DNA of 64,000 nt, from positions 1-64,000 of the forward strand of contig JADQWC010000868.1 of assembly GCA_017979445.1 (NCBI GenBank), in the 5' to 3' direction. The notes beneath the pieces are model-generated. The model did no database searches. It was not told the DNA's origin and saw only the letters and a program-made list of their open reading frames with translations. The translations under genes were made by a program, and so were the position numbers. This DNA comes from Akebia trifoliata (Eukaryota > Streptophyta > Magnoliopsida > Ranunculales > Lardizabalaceae). Shown here one piece after another: positions 1 through 11,460 of this stretch; positions within the stretch are counted from its first letter, which is position 1; the number at the start of each line of letters is the position of its first letter.

Positions 1-535
1 CAGGGTATTCCACTACTTCCAAAAATCCAGCGTTAATCTGCTTCGTAACTTCTTCTTTAATTTTCAAAGTCCATTCCGGCTTCATACGTCGAAGTTTCTG
101 TTTGATTGGTCGAGCATCAGGATATAACGGAATCCGATGTTGAACAATATCTGTACTTACCCCTGGTATATCCTCGTATGACCACGCGAACACATCTTTG
201 AACTTTCTGAGCAAATCTACTATCCCTTTGCGTTCATCAGGAGATAAAGTGATCCCTATACGAATTTCTTGAGGATTTTCTTTCGTTCCAAGGTTGATAA
301 CCTCTACTTCCTCTATTAGAGGTTGAGCCTGACGTTCCTCTTTTTGTTCAAGTAATTTGATTATTTCGGGGGGAGGCTCTTCGTCAGAAGATTCTCCCTC
401 CGTATTAGTTAAATTATTATTGCGCTCGGGGTAATCAAAAATTTCTTTCATTTCATTAAAAAGAGATGGGGTAACAGGACTCATTGCAGACTTGACAGAC
501 TCACTCGACTCAGTAGGAAAAACAGACTCAACTAA
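1..535 (-). pseudogene. pol fragment: pre-RT linker and N-terminus of reverse transcriptase
   Basis: The minus-strand frame is open from 535 to the window edge. It contains an acidic linker, then a stretch reading DVFAWSYEDIPGV, then RRMKPEWTLKIKEEV and AGFLEVVEYP. This is the conserved run-up to the RT palm in Tat/Ogre polyproteins. The RT catalytic motif would lie beyond position 1. The frame is the same as the gag-linker ORF at 536-1558, and only one TAG (536-538) separates them, so they were once one polyprotein. It belongs to element A. Assignment to Ty3/gypsy is secure; the exact clade rests on remembered family motifs. Confidence 0.85.
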
Positions 536-1640
536 CTAATTTGACTCAACAGAAATAAAGGACTTAACTGGCATGTCAGACTGAACAGGACTAATGGGAC
601 CGACAGACCCAGCCTTGACATGCAACACATGACTGATTACATGATAGTTTGATAGAGCCCCAACAGCGGGTTTGATTACAGACTGAGGATTTGGGATCCT
701 TTTCTCAACCGACAACACTAAGATACTATGATCTTCAGTGAATAGCTCATCTATGTTGAGGGAGTCCAGATCGAGCTGCCAGTCTTCAACTTTCTTCTCC
801 TTAATTTCTGTGCTCGCTTCCTTTTCGGGCCATTCCATGCCAAAGAAGATTTCAAACCCTGGCAGACGAGTACCTGTGATGTGATCAATGAAAGGCTCTG
901 GGAACCCACAGTAACGGAAGTCTTCTCCTTTTTTCACAAAATAACCATTGAGGGTCTTTCGATATGTCTTCATTTTAATGAGATCTATGGTATGCCTTTG
1001 CCTTTTAGCAATGGCCTTATCCCGTTTTGTCTTCCAGTATTGGGCCCAATCTTCCTTAGTAGGCTTATATCCTAATCCGAATGTGCCGATGACCTCTTTA
1101 ATCACTGGTGCCTCCCATGTACCCACAGTAACTGGATCTTGAGACATTAACCAACGTAGTGCTGATCCCGATAAAGTTCTTTGGAACAACAATGTCATCT
1201 GTTCGTCGCTGAGCCCCATAGTGCGCATGTTGGTAACATACACCTTAAGATGTGTTTTCGCACACCCTGTCCCACTGAACTTGTCCATTTCAGGCATCAC
1301 AAACTTTTCTGGCAAATAGATTCTAGGGATGCGATTCAAAGCTTCAATGCCTACTACAATTTCATCAATACCTTTTATACTCTTCATCGCTGACTCCAAT
1401 TGAGACATTCTATTAGATAACGCCGGATTTTCATCAACATACTCTTCATCTCCGTCGAGCTCGAAGACTTCACGTGGACGTTTCTCTTCAACCTTTTTCC
1501 CCTTTGGGTCATCTAAGAGAATTCCCGCTGATTCCGAGTTCTGTTCTAACATTTCCACTTTGCCTTCTTATTGCTGATATCATTGGCAAAGGCTGCCAAG
1601 ATCTTACGGATCTCTGTGAGCTCAGATTCTTAAGCCATCT
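536..1640 (-). pseudogene. gag remnant fused in frame to the post-protease linker (internal deletion)
   Basis: The N-terminus (about 1640-1558) reads SELTEIRKILAAF, preceded by an in-frame TAA and followed by a frameshift. From 1558 the frame is open for 340 codons. Residues 85-140 match the gag capsid core (MPEMDKFSGTGCAKTHL, then a segment ending SGSALRWLMSQD). About ten residues later the protein jumps to FGLGYKPTKEDW and FPEPFIDHITGTRLPGFEIFF. In full-length relatives these motifs lie downstream of protease. The rest of gag, the zinc knuckle and the protease are therefore missing, yet the frame is kept across the junction. The ORF ends at TAG 536-538. It lies between ORF1 and pol of element A. 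Confidence 0.8.
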
Positions 1641-1932
1641 CTGCTTGTTGACTTGGTACTATGGTTATTTCTAACCGACTGGACTTACGACTCCAACTAG
1701 GAGGTGGACGCTTGAGTTTGGGCGCAATGATAATCCTATATGACCCCATCAAAGGTAGATTTAGTCAATTTCAGTATTACCCCCTTGATAACATTTTTAA
1801 GAATCATTTTATTGAGGTTTGTGCACCAATCCAATCACACAATGAGTATTTGAAAAGGAGATATTTATTCAAAAAGAAAGATAGTTTTATTGAAAATGAT
1901 TGACAAACAATATGTTCTTATTAAAACATCTT

Positions 1933-3113
1933 TCAACAAATTTGATTTGAACTATTTTTATATGGACGCTTGGCTTTGTCTTGATGGTCATCAGGATTGC
2001 TGTCAGGCTTGACCCTCTTAGCTCTAATAACTGGCTCTCTGAATTCTGCTGGTCCGTCTGGATACCCTAAGGTGCGCTTGTTCCAAGCTTTCTCAATGAT
2101 GTGTACTAACTTTTCAGTCAAAGGCTCGGGGGAAAAGAAAGCTTTGGGTTGAGGTAAGGATAACTCTATGGGTACATCATACTGTTCTAGGATCAAATTA
2201 GGATGGTAAAAATATGTTTCTTCTAAACCGATCAGACGGACATAGTAGGATCCTTTGATTCCTAGAATGGGGGGATCAGTCATCCACCAAGTACATCTTA
2301 AACCGATATGACGGGTTAACCGAGAGTCTAACCATTTACTCCAAGCTTTGACTGAGTTGTAACGCACTAACAGGTTTCTCTTGGAAAAGTCTTCTGGCCC
2401 ATATTCGAGGTTTGAGGGAACATCTACAATCTTGAGACGATCACAAAGCTACATATAGAGTAAGTAGGGGCTTCCTTTGAAACTTTCCCACTCACCATTT
2501 TTTATGGCATCTAGACCTGAGAAAGTTTCAGCTAAGGTGAGGGGTACTGGGTTGGCTTTCTTCGAGAGTTGAGAGGCTATATCTATGAAGGACTCAGGGA
2601 TAGTTTGGCCATCACTATTAAAGGTCAGTATGTATTGGCTAGGATTCCTAAGCATAATCGATAGTCTCTAGTGGCTCGCCAGGCTTCGGATTTTACATTG
2701 ATAGAATGACTGCGGGAGCGATACGGGCCCAGTAAAGGTACTAAATCCAGTCTCCCGTTATGGATTAGGGCCTTGGCTTCTTCTTTGGAAATATTCAATC
2801 TTGTGGCGAGGGCACCATAATATCTGGTCTTCAATGAGGGCCTGACTAGAGGTCCTGAAGTGGATATCCCCATAATACCACAAAAATCCTCGTGAGTAGG
2901 GCACAAGTGTATACGCCCAATGTGGAATATGTGAAGGTAGGGGTTCCATCGCTTAGCCATAGCATACAAAAGGTTCCAGTCTATCTCAAACTCATGGAAA
3001 TAGAGAGCACTCCTCAACATGAATCTCCCAAAATTGATCTTCTCTACAGGGTGCATTCTTATGACGGTTGTTTTGACTAACTGATCGATTGGGTTATCGC
3101 TGGCGGCTAACAT
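1933..3113 (-). pseudogene. Ogre/Tat ORF1 (DUF7745-like), broken by a frameshift and a nonsense codon
   Basis: The likely ATG is at 3113-3111 (MLAASDNPIDQ). The N-terminal half has WNPYLHIFHIGRIHLCPTHE followed by FCGIMGIS, the usual core of the plant retroelement ORF1 family (DUF7745, mobile-domain-like). A frameshift near 2640-2655 moves the frame to one continuing with SQYILTFNSDGQTIP. A TAG at 2451-2449 breaks that frame. The C-terminal part runs to 1933 and contains a WSKWLDSRLTRHI stretch and a basic tail. The function of the family is unknown. It sits upstream of gag on the same strand, as in other Ogre-like elements. A second ORF1 copy, on the plus strand, is split across 44382-45011 and 63613-64000. 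Confidence 0.75.
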
Positions 3114-6100
3114 CCTGGTTTGACACAAAAGGGTATTTTAATACTTTTCCAAGGTCCATGTAAAAGATCAATTTTTTATTTTCTTTGGAAAATCTTGTTC
3201 TTATGAAAAATATTTTTGCTAGAGAACACTTTTTTTTGGAAAATTTTCTTTTTTGGAAAATATTTTCTTTTTCTTCTTTGAAAATTCGATTTCCATTTTG
3301 ATTTAAATGGCCCAGTCCATCATGATTGTTGGATCGAGGTGGACTGGGTCATTAAAAGAATGGGTTCTTTATTGGGTTGGTGCACCCATTTAATTTTCAA
3401 AAATAAAATTTTGATCCTTGAGGACAATCATACACTTTGATCTCATCATTCACATCACTCACATACATTCATCAATCAACAGGTTCCATTCAATAAACAA
3501 CCCGGGAACACCCACGATAAGTTCGAGTCGTGACCTACAGGGAAGGTTTCTAGACTCTAAGCTTACTACGTGCAATGCATTTTTATCTGGCCACCCTTGC
3601 CCAAGCACACCTATATACCTCTCGATACGTGGTGACTTGGTTTGATATACCGTATAGGTGATAATCTAAAACCTCAACTCACTTCTCTGAAGTCAAAAAC
3701 AACTAGTTTGATCTCCAGTTGAGAGGTGGCGCACAATGCTGAGCAAGGACCCACTTAAATACCTCTCGTCGAGAATAGACGTAGTCTATCCCCCTCGTAC
3801 AGTAGGGTACATCGAGGCAAGATCTTGCTTAGGCACTAGTTTTGACCAAGAAGTGCAGTTGATAAACTTAGATTATCTTTTATACCTATGGGTACGAGTC
3901 AAGAGTTGTAGCTTTCATAAATGGTTTGGCATCCCACGAGGGGACCGACCACGTACTAATATTACGTTGGCAATCGGGACATGTGACTGTGTGGCTCACA
4001 ATAGGTCAAAGGCTCAGGTCGCTTCAGCCTGGGTGCATCAATATACTTCTCAGAATCACCTGATCAAACGGTATTGATGCCCTCAGTTTGATATACCCTA
4101 AGGTACGTGACTGGAGTTGTGATTTTCATGAATGACGTCGCATCTCCGAAGAGACCGGGCCACGCACTAGTGCCACGTTGGCTATATGGGACTCGTAAGT
4201 GAATAAAACAGTAAACGTGCTTGTGGTGTGTGCAAAACAGGGTGGGGTGTGCCCGGGGCCTTTTTCAAACAAAATGGGCCCGTGGGCCTGATCATATCAT
4301 CATACATTGGATTACATGAACGTTTAATCAAAACCAAAACCATTCGAATCATATAAATATTTAATCGAGATTAATCACCATTCCAATCACATAAGCACAT
4401 TGAGCATATACCAATATTGAAAACAAGCATTATTTCCTTATGTATTCCAATTGAGGGTTATTTTGGGTGACCCCAAACAAAATGGGATTTCAATGAACAT
4501 TAAATTGAGAATAAGAATGATTATTGGAGGATTTAGGAAACAACCCCCCTTTTTTTTTTTTTTTTTTTTTTTTTTGAAAATAATTTTAAAAAACCAAAAA
4601 TAATAACAAAACTATCGCTAAAAAAAAAATTAAAAACTCCTCCTAAAAAGATTATTTATTACCACACCAATTTGTACCTTCACTATCAAAGAAGTATTAT
4701 CGATATTGTGAGGTGATGTGCTCCACATAAGAATTGGTGTGACGATAGATAACAAATTATTCCACACACCTCTCAAGAAGGGGTTGCCATCTAATCAAAT
4801 TCTCAATCAGCCTCATTCCTTTCCCTTTTTTTTTTTATTAAAAAATATATAGTTTCAATTTTTTTTTTTAAACTACAGTGAAGTCTCCCACAACATGTTC
4901 AAATAAAATTCAAATAAATCCAAAATTTTGGTTCCTCTATCAGAAAAAAAAATCGAACCATCAAAGATCTCCATTAAACCTCACAAATGTCTCACACAGT
5001 AGAACGTCAAGATTGAGGCTTCTCCAATGGCATTTGGCAGTACGGATTAGATTATTCGAATTTTATAAAAAAGAATCAATTTTTCTTCAACTTTGATAAT
5101 CAAACTAGCCTGTGATCTTGTAAGAGAAAAAAATCGATTGAAGTTTTTCAAACATCTGAAATTTTAGTGTAGCTTTGATGAAGAACGTATACCTGGGCAG
5201 AAAACGCATTTTTCTTGAGCCGTATGGGAAATAAAATTGTTTGGGGAAGAAAATAAAACCCAAGAACAAAAAGGTTTTAAGGTTTCGAGAGATCTTTTTC
5301 TTTTATATCAATTTCGAAATAAAACACCTCACGAACTGCCCAATGATTCCAAAAAACAGCGTCGATCCGCAGCTTCCGATCTTTTCCAACTCTCTATCTA
5401 GAATCTAACGACATTGATCAATGATTTTCCGAGCTTTGCTCTTGTCGGTCTCCCCTCATACTTGCGATTTCTTTTCTTAATAGAATCAGAGAACAGAGAG
5501 AGAAAAAAAAACGAAGCAAAAGAGCTTCTCTTTCTGCCGCTTCTTCTTTCTTAATTTGGGAAGAAGATAAACATAAGAAAAAACCTCTTCTTCTAAGGGC
5601 ACACCAAATCTCATCTTACAGCATTAAGGGTTTTCCCCTTAAAAAGAGATTCTTACTAAGGGCACACCACCTTAAAACATTACAAACAACGGGTAATAGT
5701 TGACAGAAACCTTGAAACCCAAAGTTTTTTTTATTTATTTTTATTTTATTTTTTATTTTTTATTTTCTTTTGGGTTTCTTGCTTGCTGTCAACGTACAAC
5801 ATAATATTCTTATCTAAACAAAAAGATTATAAAAACTTTAAAAAATTTTAAAAATTTTAAAAACTATCAATCGGAAGATCAAACACACAACTACAAATAA
5901 ACCAAAAGCTTTTCCCCCTTTTTATTATTATTTTTTTTAGAAAAAAAAACGTCCAAGGATATATCAACGCATGCCTAATAAAAAAAATCGGTGGTCTCCT
6001 TGCTCCTACAACCATTAATCCATTCTTAATAACCCAAATCTTTTAAAATTTTGCATTATTTAGGATCACCCTTAATGACCCTCAATTGGATATAGAAATA

Positions 6101-6286
6101 ATATATAATGCTTGATCGAATCATAGCAAATAATATGTCAAAATATCAAAGCCCAAACGCATACTCAATAATCGAAAAATAAATAGAATGACATAAAATA
6201 AAATAAAAACTAAACAAACTAAAAACATTCTAAGTCTCTCTTAACAATGCTCCCATACTTGGGGTTTTTCAAGTTTGATCCTCAAT
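3114..6286 (-). other. 5' untranslated leader of element A
   Basis: There is no coding signal in the element's orientation. Reading from the primer site, the leader is AT-rich with poly-T and poly-A runs (for example 4550-4575). It then has the block at 3418-4300 that is conserved with element C, and a stretch at 3165-3300 made of TTTTCC/GGAAAA-type repeats just upstream of ORF1. The corresponding leader of element C is 46818-50540. A long untranslated leader is normal for Ogre/Tat elements. Confidence 0.7.
3418..4300 (-). repeat. Conserved leader block with two internal imperfect copies
   Basis: This block matches, in reverse complement, 49090-50040 in the leader of element C, with long nearly identical stretches. 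Inside it, two imperfect copies of a module of roughly 250-270 bp recur. Each has a CACTAGTGC/TACTAGTAC core, a run of CGTGG, then CAACTC and a CGTACC motif. The antisense reading frame (plus strand 3736-4077) is open, but its differences from the copy in C do not look like protein constraint. Confidence 0.6.
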
Positions 6287-6305
6287 GTCTCCAATGGAGT
6301 CGCCA
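6287..6305 (-). promoter_or_regulatory. Primer binding site of element A (tRNA-Arg-like)
   Basis: The minus strand reads TGGCGACTCCATTGGAGAC, one base after the LTR end. TGG is the complement of the tRNA 3' CCA, and CGACTC fits a tRNA acceptor end ...GAGUCG as in plant tRNA-Arg. Ogre elements are known to use tRNA-Arg. Confidence 0.75.
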
Positions 6306-6468
6306 CTGAAAGCGCCCTCGATCCGCCGGGTGCGCAGATCCGCTTTTGACCCTTGAGGTTTGGGAGTCGCCACCTAATTATTACGGTTTAGGAACCGATC
6401 AATGACTCTAAACAAATAAAAAAAACTAATCTAGAACAAAAAAAAAGCTGAATTCGGGGATCATGTTA

Positions 6469-6499
6469 CGGGGTTGGAAGGTGTTAGGCACCAACCCCG
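6469..6499 (-). other. Conserved LTR hairpin
   Basis: CGGGGTTGG and CCAACCCCG are perfect reverse complements. They surround an apex that includes GGTGTTAGGCACC, itself able to pair GGTG with CACC. The same structure is in the LTRs at 27718-27748, 43437-43466, 46610-46640 and 63420-63450, and with one mismatch at 16342-16372. Confidence 0.75.
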
Positions 6500-6919
6500 C
6501 CCGGCCAAAGCCGGTCTCTACTAACTTCCCAAATAAATTACATTGCTAACAACCTAGATGATAATAAATAAAAAAAAAATAAAAAAGGTTATACCTTTCC
6601 GATAGCAAACTTTATTCCCTCAGATCCGACAAAAATAGCTCCTTGTACCGTACTCCCTTGCTTCGTTCTGTCTCCAGATTTGATTTCGGATCTCCAAGAT
6701 AAGGTATCTCTTATTTTTGGATCTAGACTTTTCGAGTTTATTATGGATTTTGAAGTGTTTTTGGAAGGCTTTTGGGTGTTCTTTAGGCTAAAATTGAAGG
6801 AGGGATGTTAGGTAAGGAGTTGGGACTCCAAAACCAGGGTTTCTGGGAGGCTAGGGGGCTTTTAGACCTACTTTTATTAGGATTTATGATTTGATACGAA
6901 AATAGGGTGTGAGCACCTC

Positions 6920-6927
6920 TATTTATA
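6920..6927 (-). promoter_or_regulatory. TATA box of element A LTR
   Basis: The minus strand reads TATAAATA. The same site, followed by AGGAGCC, occurs in sister LTRs, with a CACACCCTATTTTCG block about 10-30 bp downstream where transcripts would start. The position is inferred from sequence only. Confidence 0.65.
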
Positions 6928-7108
6928 GAATTTTTTAAGGGTTGATTTGGATAGAATTAGTATTTAATTAGAGTTCTTTTAGTTAGAATTGTGTTTTAGT
7001 TAGAATTATTTTAGGTAGAATTGTGTTTTAATTGGAATTGTTTTAGGTAGAATTGTTTTTAAGTTAGAACTCTATTAGATAGAGTTATTATTTAATTAGA
7101 ACTCTATT

Positions 7109-7271
7109 TTGACTTTTGGTCTTATTTGATTGATTTTTAATATTTTGACTTTAGTCTTAATTGATTGACTTTTAATATCTTTGACTTCAATCTTACTTGA
7201 TTGACTTTAATTTTGACTTTAGTCTTACTTGATTGACTTTAATAATTTGACTTTAGTCTTGCTTGATTGAC
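7109..7271 (-). promoter_or_regulatory. Array of nine TTGAC motifs in LTR U3
   Basis: Nine TTGAC cores occur on the plus strand within about 160 bp, in a degenerate repeat of the type TTGACTTTAGTCTTACTTGA. They lie about 180-350 bp upstream of the TATA box. TTGAC(C/T) is the core of the W-box bound by plant WRKY factors. Binding itself is inference. Confidence 0.5.
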
Positions 7272-8056
7272 TTTAAATTTTTGGAGACCCCTCCTCCATT
7301 ATTTCTTTAATTCTTTGGACCCCCAAATGGAGGGGTCCTTAAAGAAATATCCCACGAACCCTCAACAATTTTACTTGAAAGCCCGATTGATCGATTTTTT
7401 TAATTTAAAATTTTAAATTAATTTCATCAATGTTTCACTCTAATTATTTAATATTTTATTTATTAATTTCGAAATTTTTAATTATAAAATTGTGAAATTA
7501 CCGTTTTACCCCCGGAAAGGACTTTTCACATTTCAAGTCGGTTTTTAATGTTCTACGATGTTTTAGAATCGATTTTTCATAAGGAATTCAATGGAAATAT
7601 TAGTTTGTGTCATTTATGAAATTTTTTGTGTGAAATGGTCATGAACTTTATGAGGGGCATTTTCGTAATTTTGTCAAATTCTGTTAAAATTGGCTAAATG
7701 ATTTATTTGATTTCGATTTGTTATTTTATGTGTTTGAGAGAGTTTTCCTAAGCGTAACATAGGCTCTAGGGTTGTTTTGAGGTTAGGGGTATTTTGATAA
7801 TTTGATAGTTTTTTAGTGATTTTTATCGTGAAGCTTCTTTTGGTCTGCAAAATGATGATTTCTATGTTTCTGGGGTCGTATTTTCCTAATGTAGCGTGGT
7901 TTCTAAGGTTTTGTCAGTTCGAGATACCTCATCCGGATTTTTGAAACACATCTGGTAACAAAATAAAGCAATGGAATACACATCCATCATTGGGAATCCT
8001 TGCGATCAGGTTGACGAGTTGATTAATCAGGCGGATGCAAAAATGGGGTGTCTACA

Positions 8057-8379
8057 GATATTGAAATGCTCAGTGATATTCTCATGTGACAAGTATTTTG
8101 AAATCCATTACTTGACTATTTTCTTGTATGCAACTATTGTCATTGCATATAGAGAATGGTGGTAGTTGGTTTTGAATCTCACGAGATATTGTTTGATGAT
8201 GTTTTGGCAATTGATGATGACTACTATTTTCTTTGAATTTTTTATACCTAAGAATTTGTATAACTCTTTTTTCTTTTGAATCTTCCATACATTTAATCTC
8301 AATTAACTTCATCATCTTAGACAAGATCAAATTGGAAAGAATTATATTAGAGAAGCTTCTAATCAGCTCTATTTTATGA
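8057..8379. other. Unclassified spacer
   Basis: About 320 bp lie between the LTR of element A and the truncated Tekay-type LTR. The sequence is AT-rich. The open frames here are short and match no family that I recognise. Confidence 0.4.
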
Positions 8380-11300
8380 TAAAAATAAATAACAAAACAG
8401 AAACATAAATTACGCCTCGTGCAACAGAAAATAAATAAACATGCAACCAATATCATTATCCCTAGATATCCATTCACCAACCTACACACAACATTACAAT
8501 TTAAAATGCAGACATCATCCCTCTAGTGTGATTCTTATATTTTATCGTTTCATCCCTTTTTCCCCTTTTTTCGATTCTTGCACCTTTTACGTTTTCAAAC
8601 ACCTCATTCATTTTTCGATATTCATTCACTCAAATATTCATTTTTTAAAATTAAATCATTGAAATTTATTTTTATCAATTAAATTAAAAATTTTACAAAA
8701 TTAGGATCAAAACAGGGTTCGAACAGTATAAAAGACCCAACTAGTGGTACTGATCCAGTGAAAAGTCCTACCCACGTATAATTTGTTATAAAATACAATT
8801 AAATTCATCAAATATGAAGATTCAAACATGATTTGAAATAACAAAATGAATTCTATATTTTTTGAAAACACATCACAAGTTTTCATTAAAACCTTAAATG
8901 TAATTTTCACAATCTATGGTTACTAATAGAACTTGAAGTTCTTACAAATATCTATGCGACAAAATTAAAGTACGTACAAGGAAATTGAGATGATCGATGT
9001 GAAAATTGATGTGGATCGAACGTTGAGGTGGCTGATTTTTGAATTTGGCTCAATAGTTTAAAAGATCTCGATGCCGTCGTCCTTTCTCCCTTTTACGATG
9101 AAGGACGATTTAGTCTCAAAATATATAAAATTCGAGGTTTAAAAATTGAAACCCCTGAATCACATACGACTGATATTTGATGAAATAGAATTTAAGAGAA
9201 GAGGAAATGAAAATAAATTGGGTGGATTTTGTAGAAGACGATACTGCAGACGTTTTTTCCTTCTGCGTCGGAAGTCGACAATAACCCGTTCACAACGAAT
9301 CTGAGGTTGAAATTTAGAAATTGAAAGCACCCTCGATCAGCGAGGTGTGCGGATCCACTTTTGATTTTTGAGGTTTGAGAGTCGCCACCTAGTTATTATG
9401 ATGTAGGAATCAAATATTGACTCTAACAGATAAAAACAACTAATCTATAAAGAGAATAGGTCCGGGGATCACGTTACGGGGTTGAAAGGTATTCGACACC
9501 AACTCCGCCCAGCAAACGCCCATCTTTACCTTTCCCAAATAATATTACATTGCAAAATAGACCTAAAAAAAAAAGTAATAAAAATAATTACCTAGCGGAT
9601 TACGACGATTCCCTCAGTACTGGCAGAGAGTGTCCTTGTATGAATTTATTTTTTATTCCTCCATCATTGGATCTGTTTCTGATCTCCAAGTTGAAGTATC
9701 TTTCTTCTAGATCTGAGTGTTTCCTGACTTTTTTTAGGGATTTCTACATATTTTTGGAGGATTTCTTGGATTTTGTAAGTAAAAGCTAGGGTATGGATGA
9801 TAGGTAGAGAGTTAGGACTTCAAAATTAGGGTTTGGAGAGAGTTAGGGAAACTTTTTGACCTACTTTTTCTAGGGTTTATTTTGACCTGCGAAATTGGGT
9901 TGTGGAGGCTCTATATTTATAGAGGTTTTTTTTGAAGAATTAGGGTTTGACTAAGTCTCCTTTTAGATAAAATAAATTAGGGTTTTGACTTTAGTCTTAT
10001 GAGATTGACTTGATCTTTTTAGATTAGGGTTTTAATTAGGGTTTTAACTTTAATCTTATGAGATTGACTTGATTTTTTTAGATTAGGGTTTTAATTAGGA
10101 TTTTGACTTAAGTCTTATGAAATTGACTTGATTTAGATTTTTAAATTAATTTTATTAATGTCTTACTTTACATTAATTAATATTTTATTTATTAATTTCA
10201 AAATTAAAAATTTTAAAATTTAAAAAATTACCGTTTTGCCCCCGAAGAGAACTTTTACGTTTCAAGTCGATTTTCGATATTCTATGATGTTTTAGAATCG
10301 ATTTTTTGTAAGGAATTCAATGAGATTATTCGTTTGTGTCATTTACGAATTTTTTGGCATAAATGATCGTGGACCTTATGAGGGGTATTTTCGTAATTTA
10401 GTCGAATCTGGTGAAAATTGGCTAAATAGTTTTTTTGGTTTCACTTTGTTATTTTATGTGCTCGAAAAGATTTTTCTAAGCATAATGGAGGCACTAAGGA
10501 GGTTTTGATGTTAAGGGTATTTTGATCATTTGGTCATTTTTTAGTAATTTTTACCGTGAAACTTCTTTTTGTCTGTGAAATGATGATTTCTATGTTTTTG
10601 GGGTTAAATTTTCCTAGCGTAGCGTGGTTTTTATAGTTTTGTAAGTTTGAGATACCTCATCTGAATTTCTGAAACATATCTAGTAACAAATGAAGCATTG
10701 GAATAATCATCCATCATTGAGAATCGTCGCGATCGGGTTGATGAGTTGATTAATCAAGCGAGTGCAAAAATGGGGTGTCCACAGAAATAAAAACTAAATT
10801 TTAGTTTTAAAACCTTTGAATATTTTAGGATGCATATAAGAGATGATGAATAGTGATTTCTTCTAAAAAATTATTTATATAAGTTACGGGACGAAATCAG
10901 TATTTTTTATATTAATTCATTTGATGATAAATTGATCATCCGGACTCCAAAATTGACGAATAAATACTCTATTTTGTATAATTTTTTGTTTTGGATCTAA
11001 TGGTGTGTTCAAATTCCATAAATTCTATCTCTAACAATAATTCACTTTTTCGGCCCAATGAGACCCTAAAATTGACGTTGTTTTCGTTTTTTACGAGAAT
11101 TCGACTTTTTGGCTCAAAAAATGATGAGTAAGTAGTCTATTTTCTATAATTTTTTGTTACAAACCTAATAGTATGATCAAATTTTAAAAATTCTGACTCT
11201 AACAAAAAATCATTATTTTAGTCAGTCCAACTCGAAAATCGAGGATTTGGCAAATTTTCTGTTCAGACTCGCATTTGAGCGTGCTTATAGGCAAAAATAT

Positions 11301-11460
11301 GTTTTTCAATCATTTTGAATCAATGGTGAGGTCAGATTTCATTAAAAATGATTAGAACAAAATCTTAAAATTTTACCTTAAGTCCTACTTTCAGAATTTT
11401 TTCAAAATTTCACTATTTATTTTTCCTCAAGATAAGAAATAAAAAACTCAGGATTTTACA
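8380..11460 (-). repeat. Truncated, diverged Tekay/Del-type LTR, interrupted by a solo LTR
   Basis: From about 8380, and again after 10788, the sequence follows the 32690-34499 part of the element G LTR. Shared features are the GCCTCG...CAGAAA...AAATAAACATGCAACC stretch, the CATC(A)CCC...GTGTGA stretch, and an end in GGATTTTACA where G has GGGGTGTTACA. Only the part away from the TGTGGCGCC end remains. It was inserted into the duplicated segment that starts at 11461, because the uninterrupted duplicate at 26030 continues through ATTATGAATTT. Confidence 0.75.
9322..10783 (-). mobile_element. Solo LTR, Ogre/Tat family (1,462 bp), TSD GAAAT
   Basis: It begins TGAAAGCACCCTCGATC and ends GGGGTGTCCACA. 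The flanks 9317-9321 and 10784-10788 are both GAAAT, a perfect 5-bp target duplication. No primer site or internal region is attached, so it is the product of LTR-LTR recombination. It is more diverged from the family than the other copies. The TATA region is near 9912-9922, and the hairpin near 9477-9507 is partly decayed. Confidence 0.9.

Larger units (their letters stand above)
1..8056 (-). mobile_element. Element A: Ogre/Tat-type Ty3/gypsy retrotransposon, 5' portion
   Basis: Reading on the minus strand, the order is 5' LTR (8056-6307), primer binding site, a leader of about 3.2 kb, ORF1, gag, the pre-RT linker and the start of reverse transcriptase, which runs off the left edge of the window. 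An extra ORF1 before gag and a long leader are typical of the Ogre/Tat lineage. All coding parts carry stops, frameshifts or deletions, so this copy is dead. The 3' LTR and hence the TSD partner lie outside the window. Confidence 0.88.
6307..8056 (-). repeat. 5' LTR of element A (1,750 bp)
   Basis: The plus strand begins TGAAAGCGCCCTCGATCC and ends GGGGTGTCTACA, so the LTR itself runs TGTAGACACC...GGGCGCTTTCA in the minus direction. It contains a TATA box (6920-6927), upstream TTGAC repeats (7109-7271), AGAATTGT-type repeats (about 6955-7090), and a strong hairpin (6469-6499). Related full-length or near full-length copies are at 16197, 27561, 45012 and 55173. Confidence 0.9.

Noticed and set aside
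3736..4077. 113-codon plus-strand frame conserved with a 118-codon minus-strand frame at 49310-49666
   Set aside because: It is antisense to both host elements and lies in their leaders. Comparing the two DNA copies by eye gives about ten replacement and five silent differences, close to what is expected without protein selection.
8082..8489. 135-codon minus-strand frame
   Set aside because: It spans the edge of a truncated LTR, has no domain, and its codon content looks like AT-rich intergenic DNA.
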